A program made the position numbers and the translations under genes. This document shows, piece after piece, positions 10,174 through 18,552 of a stretch of 64,000 nt of DNA. The notes under the pieces are model-generated. The model was not told the DNA's origin and ran no database searches. It saw only the letters and a program-made list of their open reading frames with translations. This DNA is from Chlorobium sp. (GTDB taxonomy: Bacteria > Bacteroidota > Chlorobiia > Chlorobiales > Chlorobiaceae): the NCBI GenBank assembly GCA_005862225.1, contig SZXV01000009.1, positions 186,001 to 250,000 of the forward strand, given 5' to 3'. How positions within the stretch are numbered: position 1 is the stretch's first letter; each line of letters begins with the position of its first letter.

Positions 10174-10221
10174 TTAACCAATAACTTTTATATTGGTTTA
10201 ACAGCAAGTATATTGGCTTAA
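10174..10221. promoter_or_regulatory. Putative Rrf2-regulator operator: inverted plus direct repeats
   Basis: Between the Rrf2 gene and the divergent hydrolase lies TTAACCAATA (10174-10183), then TATTGGTTTAA (10191-10201), which form a near-perfect inverted repeat. A third half-site TATTGGCTTAA (10211-10221) repeats the right arm exactly 20 bases on, two helical turns away. This arrangement suits a dimeric regulator acting on both promoters. Assignment to the neighbouring Rrf2 protein is inference. Confidence 0.55.
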
Positions 10222-10263
10222 ACAACATATTGCACTTGCTGATAATTTCAATGATTTACAATC

Positions 10264-11145
10264 ATGGCCAACGCGCTGAAAGATCAATATTTCCTGTGGC
10301 AGTTATCTCCTGAAATCGAAGCAAGAATCAGGTATCAAGAGTATGGAGAGGATCACCCTGAAAAAACTCCACTGCTGTTTCTTCATGGCTATGGCGGCAT
10401 GATTGAACACTGGAATCTGAACATTCCGGAGTTTGCCCGTAACCATAAAATCTATGCCATGGATTTGATCGGGTTCGGCAAATCACAGAAACCAAATGTA
10501 CGCTACTGTCTCGAGTTGTTTGCATCACAAATTGAGACGTTTCTCCTCTTGAAAAAACTTGATTCAGTCATTATTGTTGGCCATTCGATGGGTGCAGCGA
10601 GCGCCATCTACTTCGCCCACCATCAGCCTGAAAAAATAAAAGCGCTCATTCTTGCCAATCCTTCAGGACTTTTTGGCGACACGATGGATGGAATGACCAG
10701 TGTGTTTTTTGGGTTGGTAGCCTCCCCGCTCATCGGAGAGGTACTCTTTGCCGCTTTTGCAAATCCGGTCGGTGTTGGCCAGAGCCTTACTCCAACCTAT
10801 TTTAACCAGAGCAAGGTTGACGAAAAACTGATCAACCAGTTCACCATGCCGCTTCAGGACAGAGGTGCGCAATTTTCGTATCTCTCACCCTCCAAAAGGC
10901 CTCTTGATTTCAGGCTCGATAAACTGGCAAAACCATGTCATTACAAAGGACCTGCCTTTCTTGTCTGGGGAGCGGAAGATACGGCGCTCCCACCTCACAA
11001 AATCATCCCTGAATTTCAGGCACTTCTCCCGCAGGCCGGAGCATATATTCTACCAAAAGCTTCACATTGCAGCCACCACGATGCCCATGAAGAGTTTAAC
11101 AAACGTCTGAAATTTATTCTTAACCTGATTGACAAGCCAGCTTGA
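10264..11145 (+). CDS. Alpha/beta hydrolase
   Basis: A 293-residue alpha/beta hydrolase fold protein. The oxyanion-region motif LLFLHGYGG is near residues 37-45, the nucleophile elbow VGHSMGA gives Ser108, an acid residue lies in [10 protein letters not shown] near residue 240, and the catalytic His is in the [15 protein letters not shown] segment near the C-terminus. No signal peptide. The family covers esterases, epoxide hydrolases, C-C hydrolases and BchO-like proteins, so the substrate is open. It is divergent from the Rrf2 regulator across the repeat-bearing region, so control by that regulator is plausible. It converges with the LptD-like gene with a 12-base gap. Confidence 0.8.
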   Translation: MANALKDQYFLWQLSPEIEARIRYQEYGEDHPEKTPLLFLHGYGGMIEHWNLNIPEFARNHKIYAMDLIGFGKSQKPNVRYCLELFASQIETFLLLKKLDSVIIVGHSMGAASAIYFAHHQPEKIKALILANPSGLFGDTMDGMTSVFFGLVASPLIGEVLFAAFANPVGVGQSLTPTYFNQSKVDEKLINQFTMPLQDRGAQFSYLSPSKRPLDFRLDKLAKPCHYKGPAFLVWGAEDTALPPHKIIPEFQALLPQAGAYILPKASHCSHHDAHEEFNKRLKFILNLIDKPA

Positions 11146-11157
11146 ACAACCGCGCTC

Positions 11158-13731
11158 TTACAAGGCTTTCAGACCAATCTGGAAAGAGTAACTTTTGAAC
11201 GCACCAGAAGGTACCCACTGAAAGCCCATCTGCCAGCAATCAAGATCTCGATAAACCTGCACCATGGGATAAACAAGCTTCTTGTTTTTAAGGTCATATC
11301 CTGAATTAATTCCAGTCTGCCAGGTTTTTGACAATGCAATCCTTCCTGCAACATTAACCAGTTTCTCATCAGCAGTTTTCAGAGGATTTCGCCTGTCTGA
11401 CTGAAGGAAAAGGGAGAACGATAACTGCCATGGCAAACCATAATCCGTCGCGTTAAAATCCCTTGTTCTGAAATGATCACGAAACAGCGACTGGCTGTTA
11501 TTTGGCGAAAAAGGGGCCGCAGAGGTTGATGCAGGGATTCCGGGCGCCCTGCCCCCATGAAGGATCATACTCATATTGACAAACCCTTTAGCAAAGCGTA
11601 GCAGATCGCCACCAACATCCTTGTTGAGACGATCGATTCTTTCGCCAGACACGGGATCGTAACTGTAAAAATCATACATCGCCCCGGAACTGAAAAGCAA
11701 ATTTGGCGTCAGAACATTACTTGAGCCCATAACTGTAAGCGGGGAAAGAGGAAACGATGTGGCGGCAAAATTGTAGGCCGTGGATGCAGTCAATGAGAGC
11801 AGTTGTTGAGTATGTTCGGTCACAGAAACCCCATCTCCTCCATGCGCAGAAGTCGCGCTGAATTTTCCATGAAAAAGATTTTTCAGAGTAATGCCGACGG
11901 TACTCTGCCCTTCCGGAATGCCACTATATCTCGTTTCATCAAAATTGTTGACAAAAAAAGGCTCCCCCCAGTTATAAAATTTATTCCAAGAGGCATCAGA
12001 TCCCGTACCGGAATAAGCAGGGTTCCATGCATAGGTTATAACAGGAATAAAAGTATGGCGCACCGCCTTCATTCCAAAAACATGATCAAGAAATCCTGTC
12101 TTCAGGTCGCCATACAGCCTTGTCCTTGCATCAACTGAAAAAACAGTCGTAGAAAAACCATCGTCTCTTCCATCAGTTCTCAAGGAGTGAATGTAGGTCA
12201 ATGCAGGATTAATATTCAAATAATGAAACAGTGTCGATTGCAGGCGCAATGGAAACAACACTCTCATTCCGCTATAGCTATTATCATACACCCCGCCTGA
12301 AACCGGCTGCATTCCCTGCACGCTTATGGCCTGAGTAAAAAGAGCTTTGTAACCATCAGCAAACTCACGATAGTAGCCAAGCTCACCATTGGCATAGAAA
12401 GAATAACCAGAGGCAGAGAGATCTCCCTGTGAGAGAAACTCTCCGGCAACAGAAGCTGCGGTGGTTACTGAAAGAGCTGATTTCCAGTCCTTGTGATCCA
12501 CAGCAGAAGAGGAGCGAAACGGATAAAGGCGGTTCTGGTAAAATGCGGCGCTGAGCGTCTGCCGGTCATTCGGATTGCGAAGATCATCGGAATGATTATA
12601 GTTAAAAGTGGCAATACCGCTCTCATTATTGAACGTTTTTGCATAGGATGCGTAAGAGTTGGTCTGCTCGGCAAGAATAGTCTCCACATTCACCGTATTC
12701 TGATAATAGTAGCGCTTTCCGCCCTGCAATTGAAGATTGGCATCAAGGCGCGACGTAGGATCAAAGGCCTCGTTATGCAGAATCTTCGTATTCCAGTCGG
12801 TATACTGCTGATGATCCGAATTATCAAAATAGCGCCTGTACTCACTTGAAATTTCGCCAGCAAATATATCACGCTTTTTATAGCGAAACCGTTCGCCAAG
12901 TCGCCAACTTCCGTTTAACGAAATATCCCCTTCCGCTCTGAGATCCGAGTAATCACTAATTGCCCAGAAATAACCGATATTCGACAAGTAGAGACTTTGG
13001 TCTTGACTGCTGAGATGAGGGGTAAGCAACCCTGACGTCCGGCTCGACTTGGTCGGAAATTTCATTGAGGGAAGCGCAAGAACAGGAATGGCCGGGAGAC
13101 GCATCGAGAACAGTTCCGGCCTTATATACATGACCAGGGGTTTAGCCGTGACACCACTGTCTGCCTTGATAACGATTGAAGAGGAGGAAAACCAATAATG
13201 TGGATCAGCTTCATTGCAGGTCGTGAAAATCCCGTCCTTGACAATCATATCACCGTTTTCAAGCCTTGAGACATGCGCCCCGGTAAAATTAATCCCGTTG
13301 GAAGATGAGGAGACCCTGGAGGTCTCTCCCCTTCGGGATTTAAAATTGTAGGTCATTGTTTCAGCATGAAAACTTCCCTGCCTGTCGGTAAAAACAGCAG
13401 AATCGGCCAAAGCTTTGGACGAGTCTGTACTGCCGAAAGCATGAAGCAGGGATCTGTCAAAATCAATCACGATTTTGGGCGCCTTAACGCTTGTTTCCTC
13501 CTGCTTTATGCTTGCTTTCCCCCAGAGTTCCATGCTTCTGCGGTACAGATTGTACACCACAGAATCCTTTGCAGCAAAGAGTATGGTGCTTTTAAGAGCT
13601 CCCATTCCTGACAAAGCTTTTTTTTCCTGCCTTGCATCGGCAGACTGTGCCTCCTGAAAAAAAAGAGACATTACCATCATAACGAGGTAGATGACAGTCA
13701 GAAATGACTTATTTCTCAAGATAAACGTCAA
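11158..13731 (-). CDS. LptD-like LPS-assembly outer membrane protein
   Basis: An 857-residue protein with an N-terminal hydrophobic signal segment (SFLTVIYLVMMVMSLFF). The region around residues 95-190 has the OstA/LptD N-terminal jellyroll character (AETMTYNFKSRRGETS, KDGIFTTCNEADPHYWFSS). After that come MRLPAIPVLALPSMKFPTKSSRTSGLLTPHL, the plug/hinge typical of LptD, and a long C-terminal beta-barrel with alternating aromatic strands. LptD inserts lipopolysaccharide into the outer leaflet of the outer membrane. The length fits the larger LptD forms of the Bacteroidota/Chlorobiota group. Confidence 0.82.
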   Translation of the reverse strand: MTFILRNKSFLTVIYLVMMVMSLFFQEAQSADARQEKKALSGMGALKSTILFAAKDSVVYNLYRRSMELWGKASIKQEETSVKAPKIVIDFDRSLLHAFGSTDSSKALADSAVFTDRQGSFHAETMTYNFKSRRGETSRVSSSSNGINFTGAHVSRLENGDMIVKDGIFTTCNEADPHYWFSSSSIVIKADSGVTAKPLVMYIRPELFSMRLPAIPVLALPSMKFPTKSSRTSGLLTPHLSSQDQSLYLSNIGYFWAISDYSDLRAEGDISLNGSWRLGERFRYKKRDIFAGEISSEYRRYFDNSDHQQYTDWNTKILHNEAFDPTSRLDANLQLQGGKRYYYQNTVNVETILAEQTNSYASYAKTFNNESGIATFNYNHSDDLRNPNDRQTLSAAFYQNRLYPFRSSSAVDHKDWKSALSVTTAASVAGEFLSQGDLSASGYSFYANGELGYYREFADGYKALFTQAISVQGMQPVSGGVYDNSYSGMRVLFPLRLQSTLFHYLNINPALTYIHSLRTDGRDDGFSTTVFSVDARTRLYGDLKTGFLDHVFGMKAVRHTFIPVITYAWNPAYSGTGSDASWNKFYNWGEPFFVNNFDETRYSGIPEGQSTVGITLKNLFHGKFSATSAHGGDGVSVTEHTQQLLSLTASTAYNFAATSFPLSPLTVMGSSNVLTPNLLFSSGAMYDFYSYDPVSGERIDRLNKDVGGDLLRFAKGFVNMSMILHGGRAPGIPASTSAAPFSPNNSQSLFRDHFRTRDFNATDYGLPWQLSFSLFLQSDRRNPLKTADEKLVNVAGRIALSKTWQTGINSGYDLKNKKLVYPMVQVYRDLDCWQMGFQWVPSGAFKSYSFQIGLKAL

Positions 13732-13954
13732 CGCAGTAAGGATCCGGGCTCAGTATTAGAATGTGCAGGCTCAATAAACTGGAAGAGAGAGTACATGGCC
13801 ATCTTATGTAATAATGACTTATAGCTCACGTACCATAAGAATATTACTATAATCTTGACATCGAATCATTAAACTTCCGATAAATACACCAGAAGTTTTG
13901 CCCGGAATATAACAACTCTTGAGAGGAACTGCTAAAGAGTCGTGAAAGAGTCTC

Positions 13955-15079
13955 TTAATCCCCGCCCGCCTTGAAATTGTAAACTGGCTTGATAAACTCA
14001 ATCACCTCAACGGTTTCCCTGATATTTTCAAGAATCAGATCCATCGGTTTGTATGCTCCAGGAGCTTCATCCAGAGTTTCAGCACAAGCGGTGGTGGTGT
14101 AAACACCCGCCGCCTTCATTTGTTTTGTGAAACCGTCAAGGCTCAATGTCTTTTTTGCCTGTGTCCGGCTCAGAATACGGCCCGCGCCATGCGGGGCTGA
14201 ATTGTTGTACTTCTGCGAACCCTTGCCGATGCACAAGGCAATACCGTCGGCCATGTTGAATGGAATAATTACCTTTTCGCCAGACCTTGCTGACGTTGCA
14301 CCTTTGCGGATCACGTGATCATCCCCAATGAAATTATGAACGGATTCAATCAATTCGATTGGTTCAGCTTGCAGATACATGGAAAGACGGCGCATCATTT
14401 CCTTACGGTTTTCAGAAGCAAACCGCTGGGCAACGGCCATGCCATGCAAGTAATTCACTCCATCGTCACTATCCGTTGGCATAAATTCAAGCTCTTTATA
14501 CTGGTCACGGATAAAATAGCGTTCAAGTCCCTCCTTTGCTCTCTTTTGATAGAAGGTAGCAACACACTTCCCGAAGTTCCGGCTTCCTGAATGAATAGTG
14601 ATGACCAGGTTGTGATTTGTGTCAAAACCAGCTTCAATGAAATGGTTCCCGCCGCCAAGCGATCCTATGGCCTTGAGCGCCTTTTCCGCGTCAATTCCAA
14701 TCATACCGCAGACGTTTGTCACCTCGGAAATCATTGGTTTCGATGCTGAAATTGTCTGATTGATTGCAAAGCCTGACGGGATGACTCGCTTGATGGCCTC
14801 ATCAAGAGCCGGAAGGTCAACCTCATGAAGCGGGAACTTTGCCATAAGCATCCCGCACCCAATGTCCACCCCGATGATGTTGGGAATGACATACTTGTTT
14901 GCCTTCATAGTAAACCCGACAACCGCTCCCTTGCCGGCATGGCAATCAGGCATAACGGCAATGTAAGTATCAGCAAAAGCAGGATGATCAAGAAACCCCT
15001 GAATCTGTTCTTTCGCAGTGTCTTCGATAGTATCAATCATGATGTTGGCCGTGTTGTAACGACCTTTCATTGTCTGCAT
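13955..15079 (-). CDS. RtcB family RNA ligase
   Basis: A 374-residue RtcB-fold protein. Metal- and GMP-binding motifs are present: MPDCHAGKGA near residues 43-52, GVDIGCGM with Asp72 and Cys75, GGGNHFIE near 145, HSGSRN near 165 and the HGAGRILSR segment bearing the guanylylated His. RtcB joins 2',3'-cyclic phosphate and 5'-OH RNA ends using GTP and Mn2+, and acts in tRNA or rRNA repair. It is shorter than E. coli RtcB (408 residues), like the compact RtcB2-type homologues. No archease or rtcA/rtcR is adjacent. It lies directly downstream of the cassette-like brnTA unit in the same direction. Confidence 0.88.
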   Translation of the reverse strand: MQTMKGRYNTANIMIDTIEDTAKEQIQGFLDHPAFADTYIAVMPDCHAGKGAVVGFTMKANKYVIPNIIGVDIGCGMLMAKFPLHEVDLPALDEAIKRVIPSGFAINQTISASKPMISEVTNVCGMIGIDAEKALKAIGSLGGGNHFIEAGFDTNHNLVITIHSGSRNFGKCVATFYQKRAKEGLERYFIRDQYKELEFMPTDSDDGVNYLHGMAVAQRFASENRKEMMRRLSMYLQAEPIELIESVHNFIGDDHVIRKGATSARSGEKVIIPFNMADGIALCIGKGSQKYNNSAPHGAGRILSRTQAKKTLSLDGFTKQMKAAGVYTTTACAETLDEAPGAYKPMDLILENIRETVEVIEFIKPVYNFKAGGD

Positions 15080-15120
15080 TTTTCTTTATCCTTGCATGAT
15101 GTTGCGGTAGGGCAAAGAGG

Positions 15121-15190
15121 TTCTAACGACCAAGGTAACTGGCGCTGCGCGACCTTATCGCGCAGCATCCGGTTGACCGTAGGGTTCGAT
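15121..15190 (-). repeat. attC-like site 1 (downstream of brnA)
   Basis: A 70-base element with outer 7-mers TTCTAAC (15121-15127) and GTTCGAT (15184-15190), each one base off the integron core-site consensus RYYYAAC / GTTRRRY. Inside are imperfect arms GGTAACTGG / CCGGTTGAC and a hairpin GCTGCGCGA / TCGCGCAGC. The brnA stop codon falls inside it, as is common for cassette genes. It shares its central hairpin with the element at 15812-15898. Confidence 0.5.
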
Positions 15191-15496
15191 CACATTTTTC
15201 TCGCTACGGGAATGGCGCGTTACGTACTTACGAAGCACACCATCCATTCGCGATTGCCAACCTTCACCGGTTGACTTGAAGTAGGCGATGACCTCGGGGC
15301 TATAACGCACCGACACAAGCAGCTTCTTGTTTTCAGACCTCGGACGACCACGCAGGGTGCGGATTGGCACCATCGCCTTCAGTTGCTTTGGCGTGAGTGG
15401 CTGCGCGTCAGGATCACTTTTAGCTGCCGCAGTAATGGCCTTGTCCTCTTCCGCAGTGGGCATGAGGATAGTTGGACGCTTAGAGATTTTCGACAT
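15155..15496 (-). CDS. brnA: BrnA-type antitoxin
   Basis: A 113-residue protein ending in the BrnA antitoxin domain: KKLLVSVRYSPEVIAYFKST then GEGWQSRMDGVLRKYV, a ribbon-helix-helix DNA-binding fold. BrnA binds and neutralises the RNase toxin BrnT and represses the operon. Its start codon lies within the end of brnT (17-base overlap), the usual toxin-first order of brnTA. The last codons run into an attC-like element. Local GC is higher than in neighbouring genes, which supports acquisition by transfer. Confidence 0.88.
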   Translation of the reverse strand: MSKISKRPTILMPTAEEDKAITAAAKSDPDAQPLTPKQLKAMVPIRTLRGRPRSENKKLLVSVRYSPEVIAYFKSTGEGWQSRMDGVLRKYVTRHSRSEKNVIEPYGQPDAAR

Positions 15497-15749
15497 AGTG
15501 TTTCACCTCTCGACGATTGGCGCGGCGCACGCTGATGACCCTTCGCACGTCGCCTCTGTCTACAAATGCCACGCAATACAGGATTTCGGTTTGCGGAGCG
15601 AGCGCAATCATTCGCGACTCGCCGTACTCAAACCGTTCATCAACCCAGACCAGTGCGGCTTCCCAGTCGAGGTCGCCTGCCATAGCCAGAGACACACCAT
15701 GCTTCGCCTGGTTTGCCGCGTCCTTGGCGGGATCGAACTCAACTCTCAT
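15480..15749 (-). CDS. brnT: BrnT-type ribonuclease toxin
   Basis: An 89-residue protein of the BrnT (DUF497, RelE-like fold) family. It opens MRVEFDPAKDAANQAKHGVSL, matching the family pattern of a FDPxKxxxNxxKHG start, and carries WVDERFEYGESRMIALA and RRVISVRRANRREVKHY, the basic RNA-binding end. BrnT cleaves RNA and halts translation. The start at 15749 is preferred over the upstream one at 15800, which would add a non-family N-terminus and run across the operator-like palindrome. Confidence 0.9.
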   Translation of the reverse strand: MRVEFDPAKDAANQAKHGVSLAMAGDLDWEAALVWVDERFEYGESRMIALAPQTEILYCVAFVDRGDVRRVISVRRANRREVKHYVENL

Positions 15750-15757
15750 AACTTTAA

Positions 15758-15767
15758 TGTAGCTACA
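15758..15767. promoter_or_regulatory. Putative BrnA operator palindrome
   Basis: A perfect 10-base palindrome TGTAGCTACA lies 8 bases upstream of the brnT start, in the expected promoter region of the brnTA pair. BrnA-family antitoxins autoregulate through palindromes near the brnT promoter; the specific assignment is inference. Confidence 0.45.
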
Positions 15768-15811
15768 ATTAATGAGATTGTCAAACGAACCGCGCAGCAA
15801 TCTTCTATAGG

Positions 15812-15898
15812 GCCTAACGTAGAGCTAACCGGCGCTGCGCGGCTTTATCGCGCAGCGTCCAGCGACTGAAAGAAGCGAGGTTGAGCGCCGGGTTGGGC
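15812..15898 (-). repeat. attC-like site 2 (between DUF2513 gene and brnTA)
   Basis: An 87-base element bounded by GCCTAAC (15812-15818) and GTTGGGC (15892-15898), both perfect matches to the integron core sites RYYYAAC and GTTRRRY. Internal arms CCGGCGCT (15829-15836) and AGCGCCGG (15884-15891) are perfect complements, and a second hairpin GCTGCGCG / CGCGCAGC lies between. It is similar over about 45 bases to the element at 15121-15190. It sits just past the stop of the DUF2513 gene and before brnT, as an attC site should. Confidence 0.6.
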
Positions 15899-15908
15899 AG
15901 CAAGGCGA

Positions 15909-16322
15909 TCACTCGAATGCGCTCTTTAGGGCAAACGCGCCCAGGGCCTTAATCGCGTCAAAGGTTAATTCGATCCCCTTTGTTTTTGCAGTTGATTTTA
16001 TCTTTTCCCAAATGGTGCTTGATCTCATGGTATCAAGGAGGTCGTGGCCTGCCATGGTCAGCCTAGGACTGTGCAGGCCATAACCGAATTGTCCATCTAC
16101 TGATCGGACAATTGTTAAACCATCAATGTAGCCATCATTAACAAGTAGTTCCAAGTGTCCGCATATCCGCCCTTCGATAGCACGATACTCCTCCAGCTGT
16201 TTTTCATACGTTTCCCAATCTTGGTTTTGCCACTTCGGTTCCGGAGGAACGTCAGCAAATAAATCATTCTCTTCTTCGACATCCGTAAGCTGCTTGCGTA
16301 TAAAATCCCAGTCTCTTTTCAT
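15909..16322 (-). CDS. DUF2513 family protein
   Basis: A 137-residue protein matching the DUF2513 pattern: MKRDWDFIRKQL at the start, a middle helix region, LLVNDGYIDGL, then LTMAGHDLLDTMRSSTIWEKIK and a hydrophobic C-terminal helix. These small winged-helix-like proteins are found in prophages, plasmids and integron cassettes; function is unknown. The gene lies in a unit bounded by integron-type core sites (GTTGGGC on the minus strand at 16366-16360 and the attC-like element ending at 15812), with its start 38 bases inside the upstream boundary. Confidence 0.8.
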   Translation of the reverse strand: MKRDWDFIRKQLTDVEEENDLFADVPPEPKWQNQDWETYEKQLEEYRAIEGRICGHLELLVNDGYIDGLTIVRSVDGQFGYGLHSPRLTMAGHDLLDTMRSSTIWEKIKSTAKTKGIELTFDAIKALGAFALKSAFE

Positions 16323-16359
16323 TTCTGGTACCTGTGGTAAATGTTATGAATTCATTGGT

Positions 16360-16366
16360 GCCCAAC
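16360..16366 (-). other. Integron-type core site at the upstream edge of the DUF2513 cassette
   Basis: GCCCAAC on the plus strand reads GTTGGGC on the minus strand, a perfect GTTRRRY core site. It marks the expected 5' boundary of a cassette carrying the DUF2513 gene. No matching partner arm is seen on its higher-coordinate side, so this is not a complete attC. A 7-mer alone can occur by chance. Confidence 0.35.
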
Positions 16367-16762
16367 ATTGTTTAGACTGATCGGCCTAATACAGACAAAG
16401 CAGACAGCTCCTTTCCGCATAACAACTTGTGCAATATATTTTTCCAACCCTCGTATGTCATTTATTTAAAACGAGATATAAATAAGTATCGGCGTCTCGA
16501 ACCTTGGTATATACAGATCCGCCTAAATCAGAAATGAGAACCGCATAAGTACCCCTCTCTGGCACAGGCATCACTGACTTTCATATTACACTCAATCCTG
16601 AAAAACAACAGATACGACATCAATTTACACGTTAAAAATAAGAAATTTACGGCGTGTGTGAAATATTTCCGCAAAAGCTGGGTATAGCCTATGCTCCTGA
16701 ACGTCCTTCATCACCACCCCACACGGCACACTCAAGTAAAACAGCCCCGCTTCGCGCCACCG
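16367..16762. other. Non-coding stretch between cassette edge and umuC
   Basis: About 400 bases of AT-rich sequence with no convincing reading frame, no attC partner and no integrase gene on either strand. It lies downstream of umuC and upstream of the DUF2513 gene, both on the minus strand, so it may carry the umuDC terminator and a promoter for the cassette genes, but I see no clear hairpin. Confidence 0.5.
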
Positions 16763-18037
16763 CTACCCCTTCACCTCCATAATATCACTCCACCGTGTCG
16801 TGCAACATGGCGACAGGCGCTCCTGATTGGGTTTCCAGCCTACTGAATTTTCAGAAGCAAGGCGCACCGCTCCACGTCCATACAGTTCATTAATACCATC
16901 CATAACCTTCATCAGCTTTTTACTCTGCTCACTATCAGCGGGCTCATCATCAGCAAAGAGCGAAAGAGTCCTGCCTGCCAACTCGACCGGCGAGAGTTCA
17001 CTCACAATAACTCCGGCTTTCCTGTAAGCGCAGCCTCTCCGAAAGAGCAGATCCAGTAACGATTGGGCTGCACGAATCAACGTCATTGAGTCCTGAGTCG
17101 GGTACGGTAACGCAATGGTTTTCGTTCCCCAGTATCGCGCCTGCTGATCGTCAAACGGGCTGGTGCCAATAAAGAGCGTCAGCATTAAGGCAACCGCCTG
17201 CTCCTTACGCAGCTTCACCGCGCACTTGCCTGCAAAAGTTGCCACCGCCCGATGCAAATCGTCCCACGTTTTCACACTCTGCCCAAAAGAACGCGATGTG
17301 CAGATACCCTGTTTTGCAGGCCTGACCAGCTCTATCGGCAAGCAGGAGTGGCCGGTCAGTTCTGCCTGCACCCTTGCGCCTGTGATGTGCAGATGCTTGC
17401 GCACCCAGGTCGCTGGCGCGGCGGCAAGATCAGCGGCGGTATTGATGTTGCGTGCATACAGCAGCTTGCTCAACTGCCGCCCGATTCCCCACACATCCTC
17501 AACCTTTGTCATGGAAAGTGCCCGGCGGACTTCCTCATCACTGTTCAGCAGGCAAACTCCCTGGTAATCAGGACTCTTTTTGGCAAGGCGGTTAGCAATC
17601 TTGGCAAGCGTTTTTGTCGGAGCAATCCCGACACAGACTGGAATTCCGGTGTGCTGATGGACGGTTCGCCGGATAAGGCGACCATACTCAGTCAGGTCAT
17701 ATCGCCCGAAACCGCTCATGTCGAGAAACGCTTCATCAATGGAATAGAGTTCAATGTCGGGAGCCAAACCAGCCAGCGTCGTCATCACCCGTGACGACAT
17801 ATCGCCATAGAGAGAATAGTTCGACGAGAAAACAGCAACTTTTTGCTGCAGCAGCACATCACGGCATTTGAACATCGGTGTGCCCATCTTGATACCAAGC
17901 GCTTTGGCCTCCTCAGAGCGGGCAATGATGCATCCATCATTATTGGAGAGCACCACCACCGGACGATTTCGCAACGCAGGGTTGAAGACCCGCTCACAGG
18001 AGGCGTAGAAGTTGTTGCAGTCAACCAGAGCAAACAT
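16763..18037 (-). CDS. umuC: DNA polymerase V catalytic subunit UmuC
   Basis: A 424-residue Y-family translesion polymerase. It starts MFALVDCNNFYASCERVFNP (metal-binding Asp6), has VVVLSNNDGCIIARS, the catalytic IELYSIDEAFLDM motif near residues 95-107, and a helix-hairpin-helix region VEDVWGIGRQLSKLL. Length matches UmuC. The start at 18037 is chosen because the longer frame (18112) would overlap umuD. It follows umuD by 22 bases; the two form the mutagenic pol V module. Confidence 0.95.
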   Translation of the reverse strand: MFALVDCNNFYASCERVFNPALRNRPVVVLSNNDGCIIARSEEAKALGIKMGTPMFKCRDVLLQQKVAVFSSNYSLYGDMSSRVMTTLAGLAPDIELYSIDEAFLDMSGFGRYDLTEYGRLIRRTVHQHTGIPVCVGIAPTKTLAKIANRLAKKSPDYQGVCLLNSDEEVRRALSMTKVEDVWGIGRQLSKLLYARNINTAADLAAAPATWVRKHLHITGARVQAELTGHSCLPIELVRPAKQGICTSRSFGQSVKTWDDLHRAVATFAGKCAVKLRKEQAVALMLTLFIGTSPFDDQQARYWGTKTIALPYPTQDSMTLIRAAQSLLDLLFRRGCAYRKAGVIVSELSPVELAGRTLSLFADDEPADSEQSKKLMKVMDGINELYGRGAVRLASENSVGWKPNQERLSPCCTTRWSDIMEVKG

Positions 18038-18059
18038 GGTGAGAACCTCCGATCGGCTT

Positions 18060-18512
18060 TTATCGCGGTTTATGAATAATGTATGCGACAATTCCCCAGA
18101 CCAGAAAATCATTGTCCTCAGTAATTCTTATCGGCTTGAACTCTGTATTGGCGGGCACAAGACAGATGCCATCATCCCGCACCGAAAGACGCTTCACCGT
18201 AAATTCTCCATCAATAAAACAGACCGCAATATCCCCGTCCTTCGGCTCAAGCGCCTTGTCAATCACCAGCAAATCACCATCCTCAATCCCTGCATCAATC
18301 ATTGAGCTACCCTTCACCCGTGCATAAAACGTCGCCGCCGGATGTTTGATCAGCTCCTTGTTCAGGTCAAGGGCAATCTCCACATAATTTTCCGCCGGGG
18401 AGGGGAACCCTGCTGAAACACCCGCAGCAAACAGCGGCAGCTCAAGCGAGGTTGCCAGGTCCGCCGTGTAAAAGTCCAGCACTGGATCGGAATGTATTCT
18501 GGAAAGTTTCAT
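18060..18512 (-). CDS. umuD: UmuD-like S24 peptidase, pol V accessory subunit
   Basis: A 150-residue LexA-superfamily protein without a DNA-binding domain, as for UmuD. It has the putative cleavage region AGVSAGFPSPAENY (Ala-Gly type near residue 28), the Ser in VKGSSMIDAGI and the Lys in GEFTVKRLSV that form the self-cleavage dyad. RecA-stimulated autocleavage gives UmuD', which joins UmuC. It is first in the operon. No E. coli-type LexA box was found upstream, but a nested hairpin sits there (18553-18624). Confidence 0.93.
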   Translation of the reverse strand: MKLSRIHSDPVLDFYTADLATSLELPLFAAGVSAGFPSPAENYVEIALDLNKELIKHPAATFYARVKGSSMIDAGIEDGDLLVIDKALEPKDGDIAVCFIDGEFTVKRLSVRDDGICLVPANTEFKPIRITEDNDFLVWGIVAYIIHKPR

Positions 18513-18552
18513 GAATGGTGAAGATGATGAATTTCTCCCTCGACAGTGAGGT

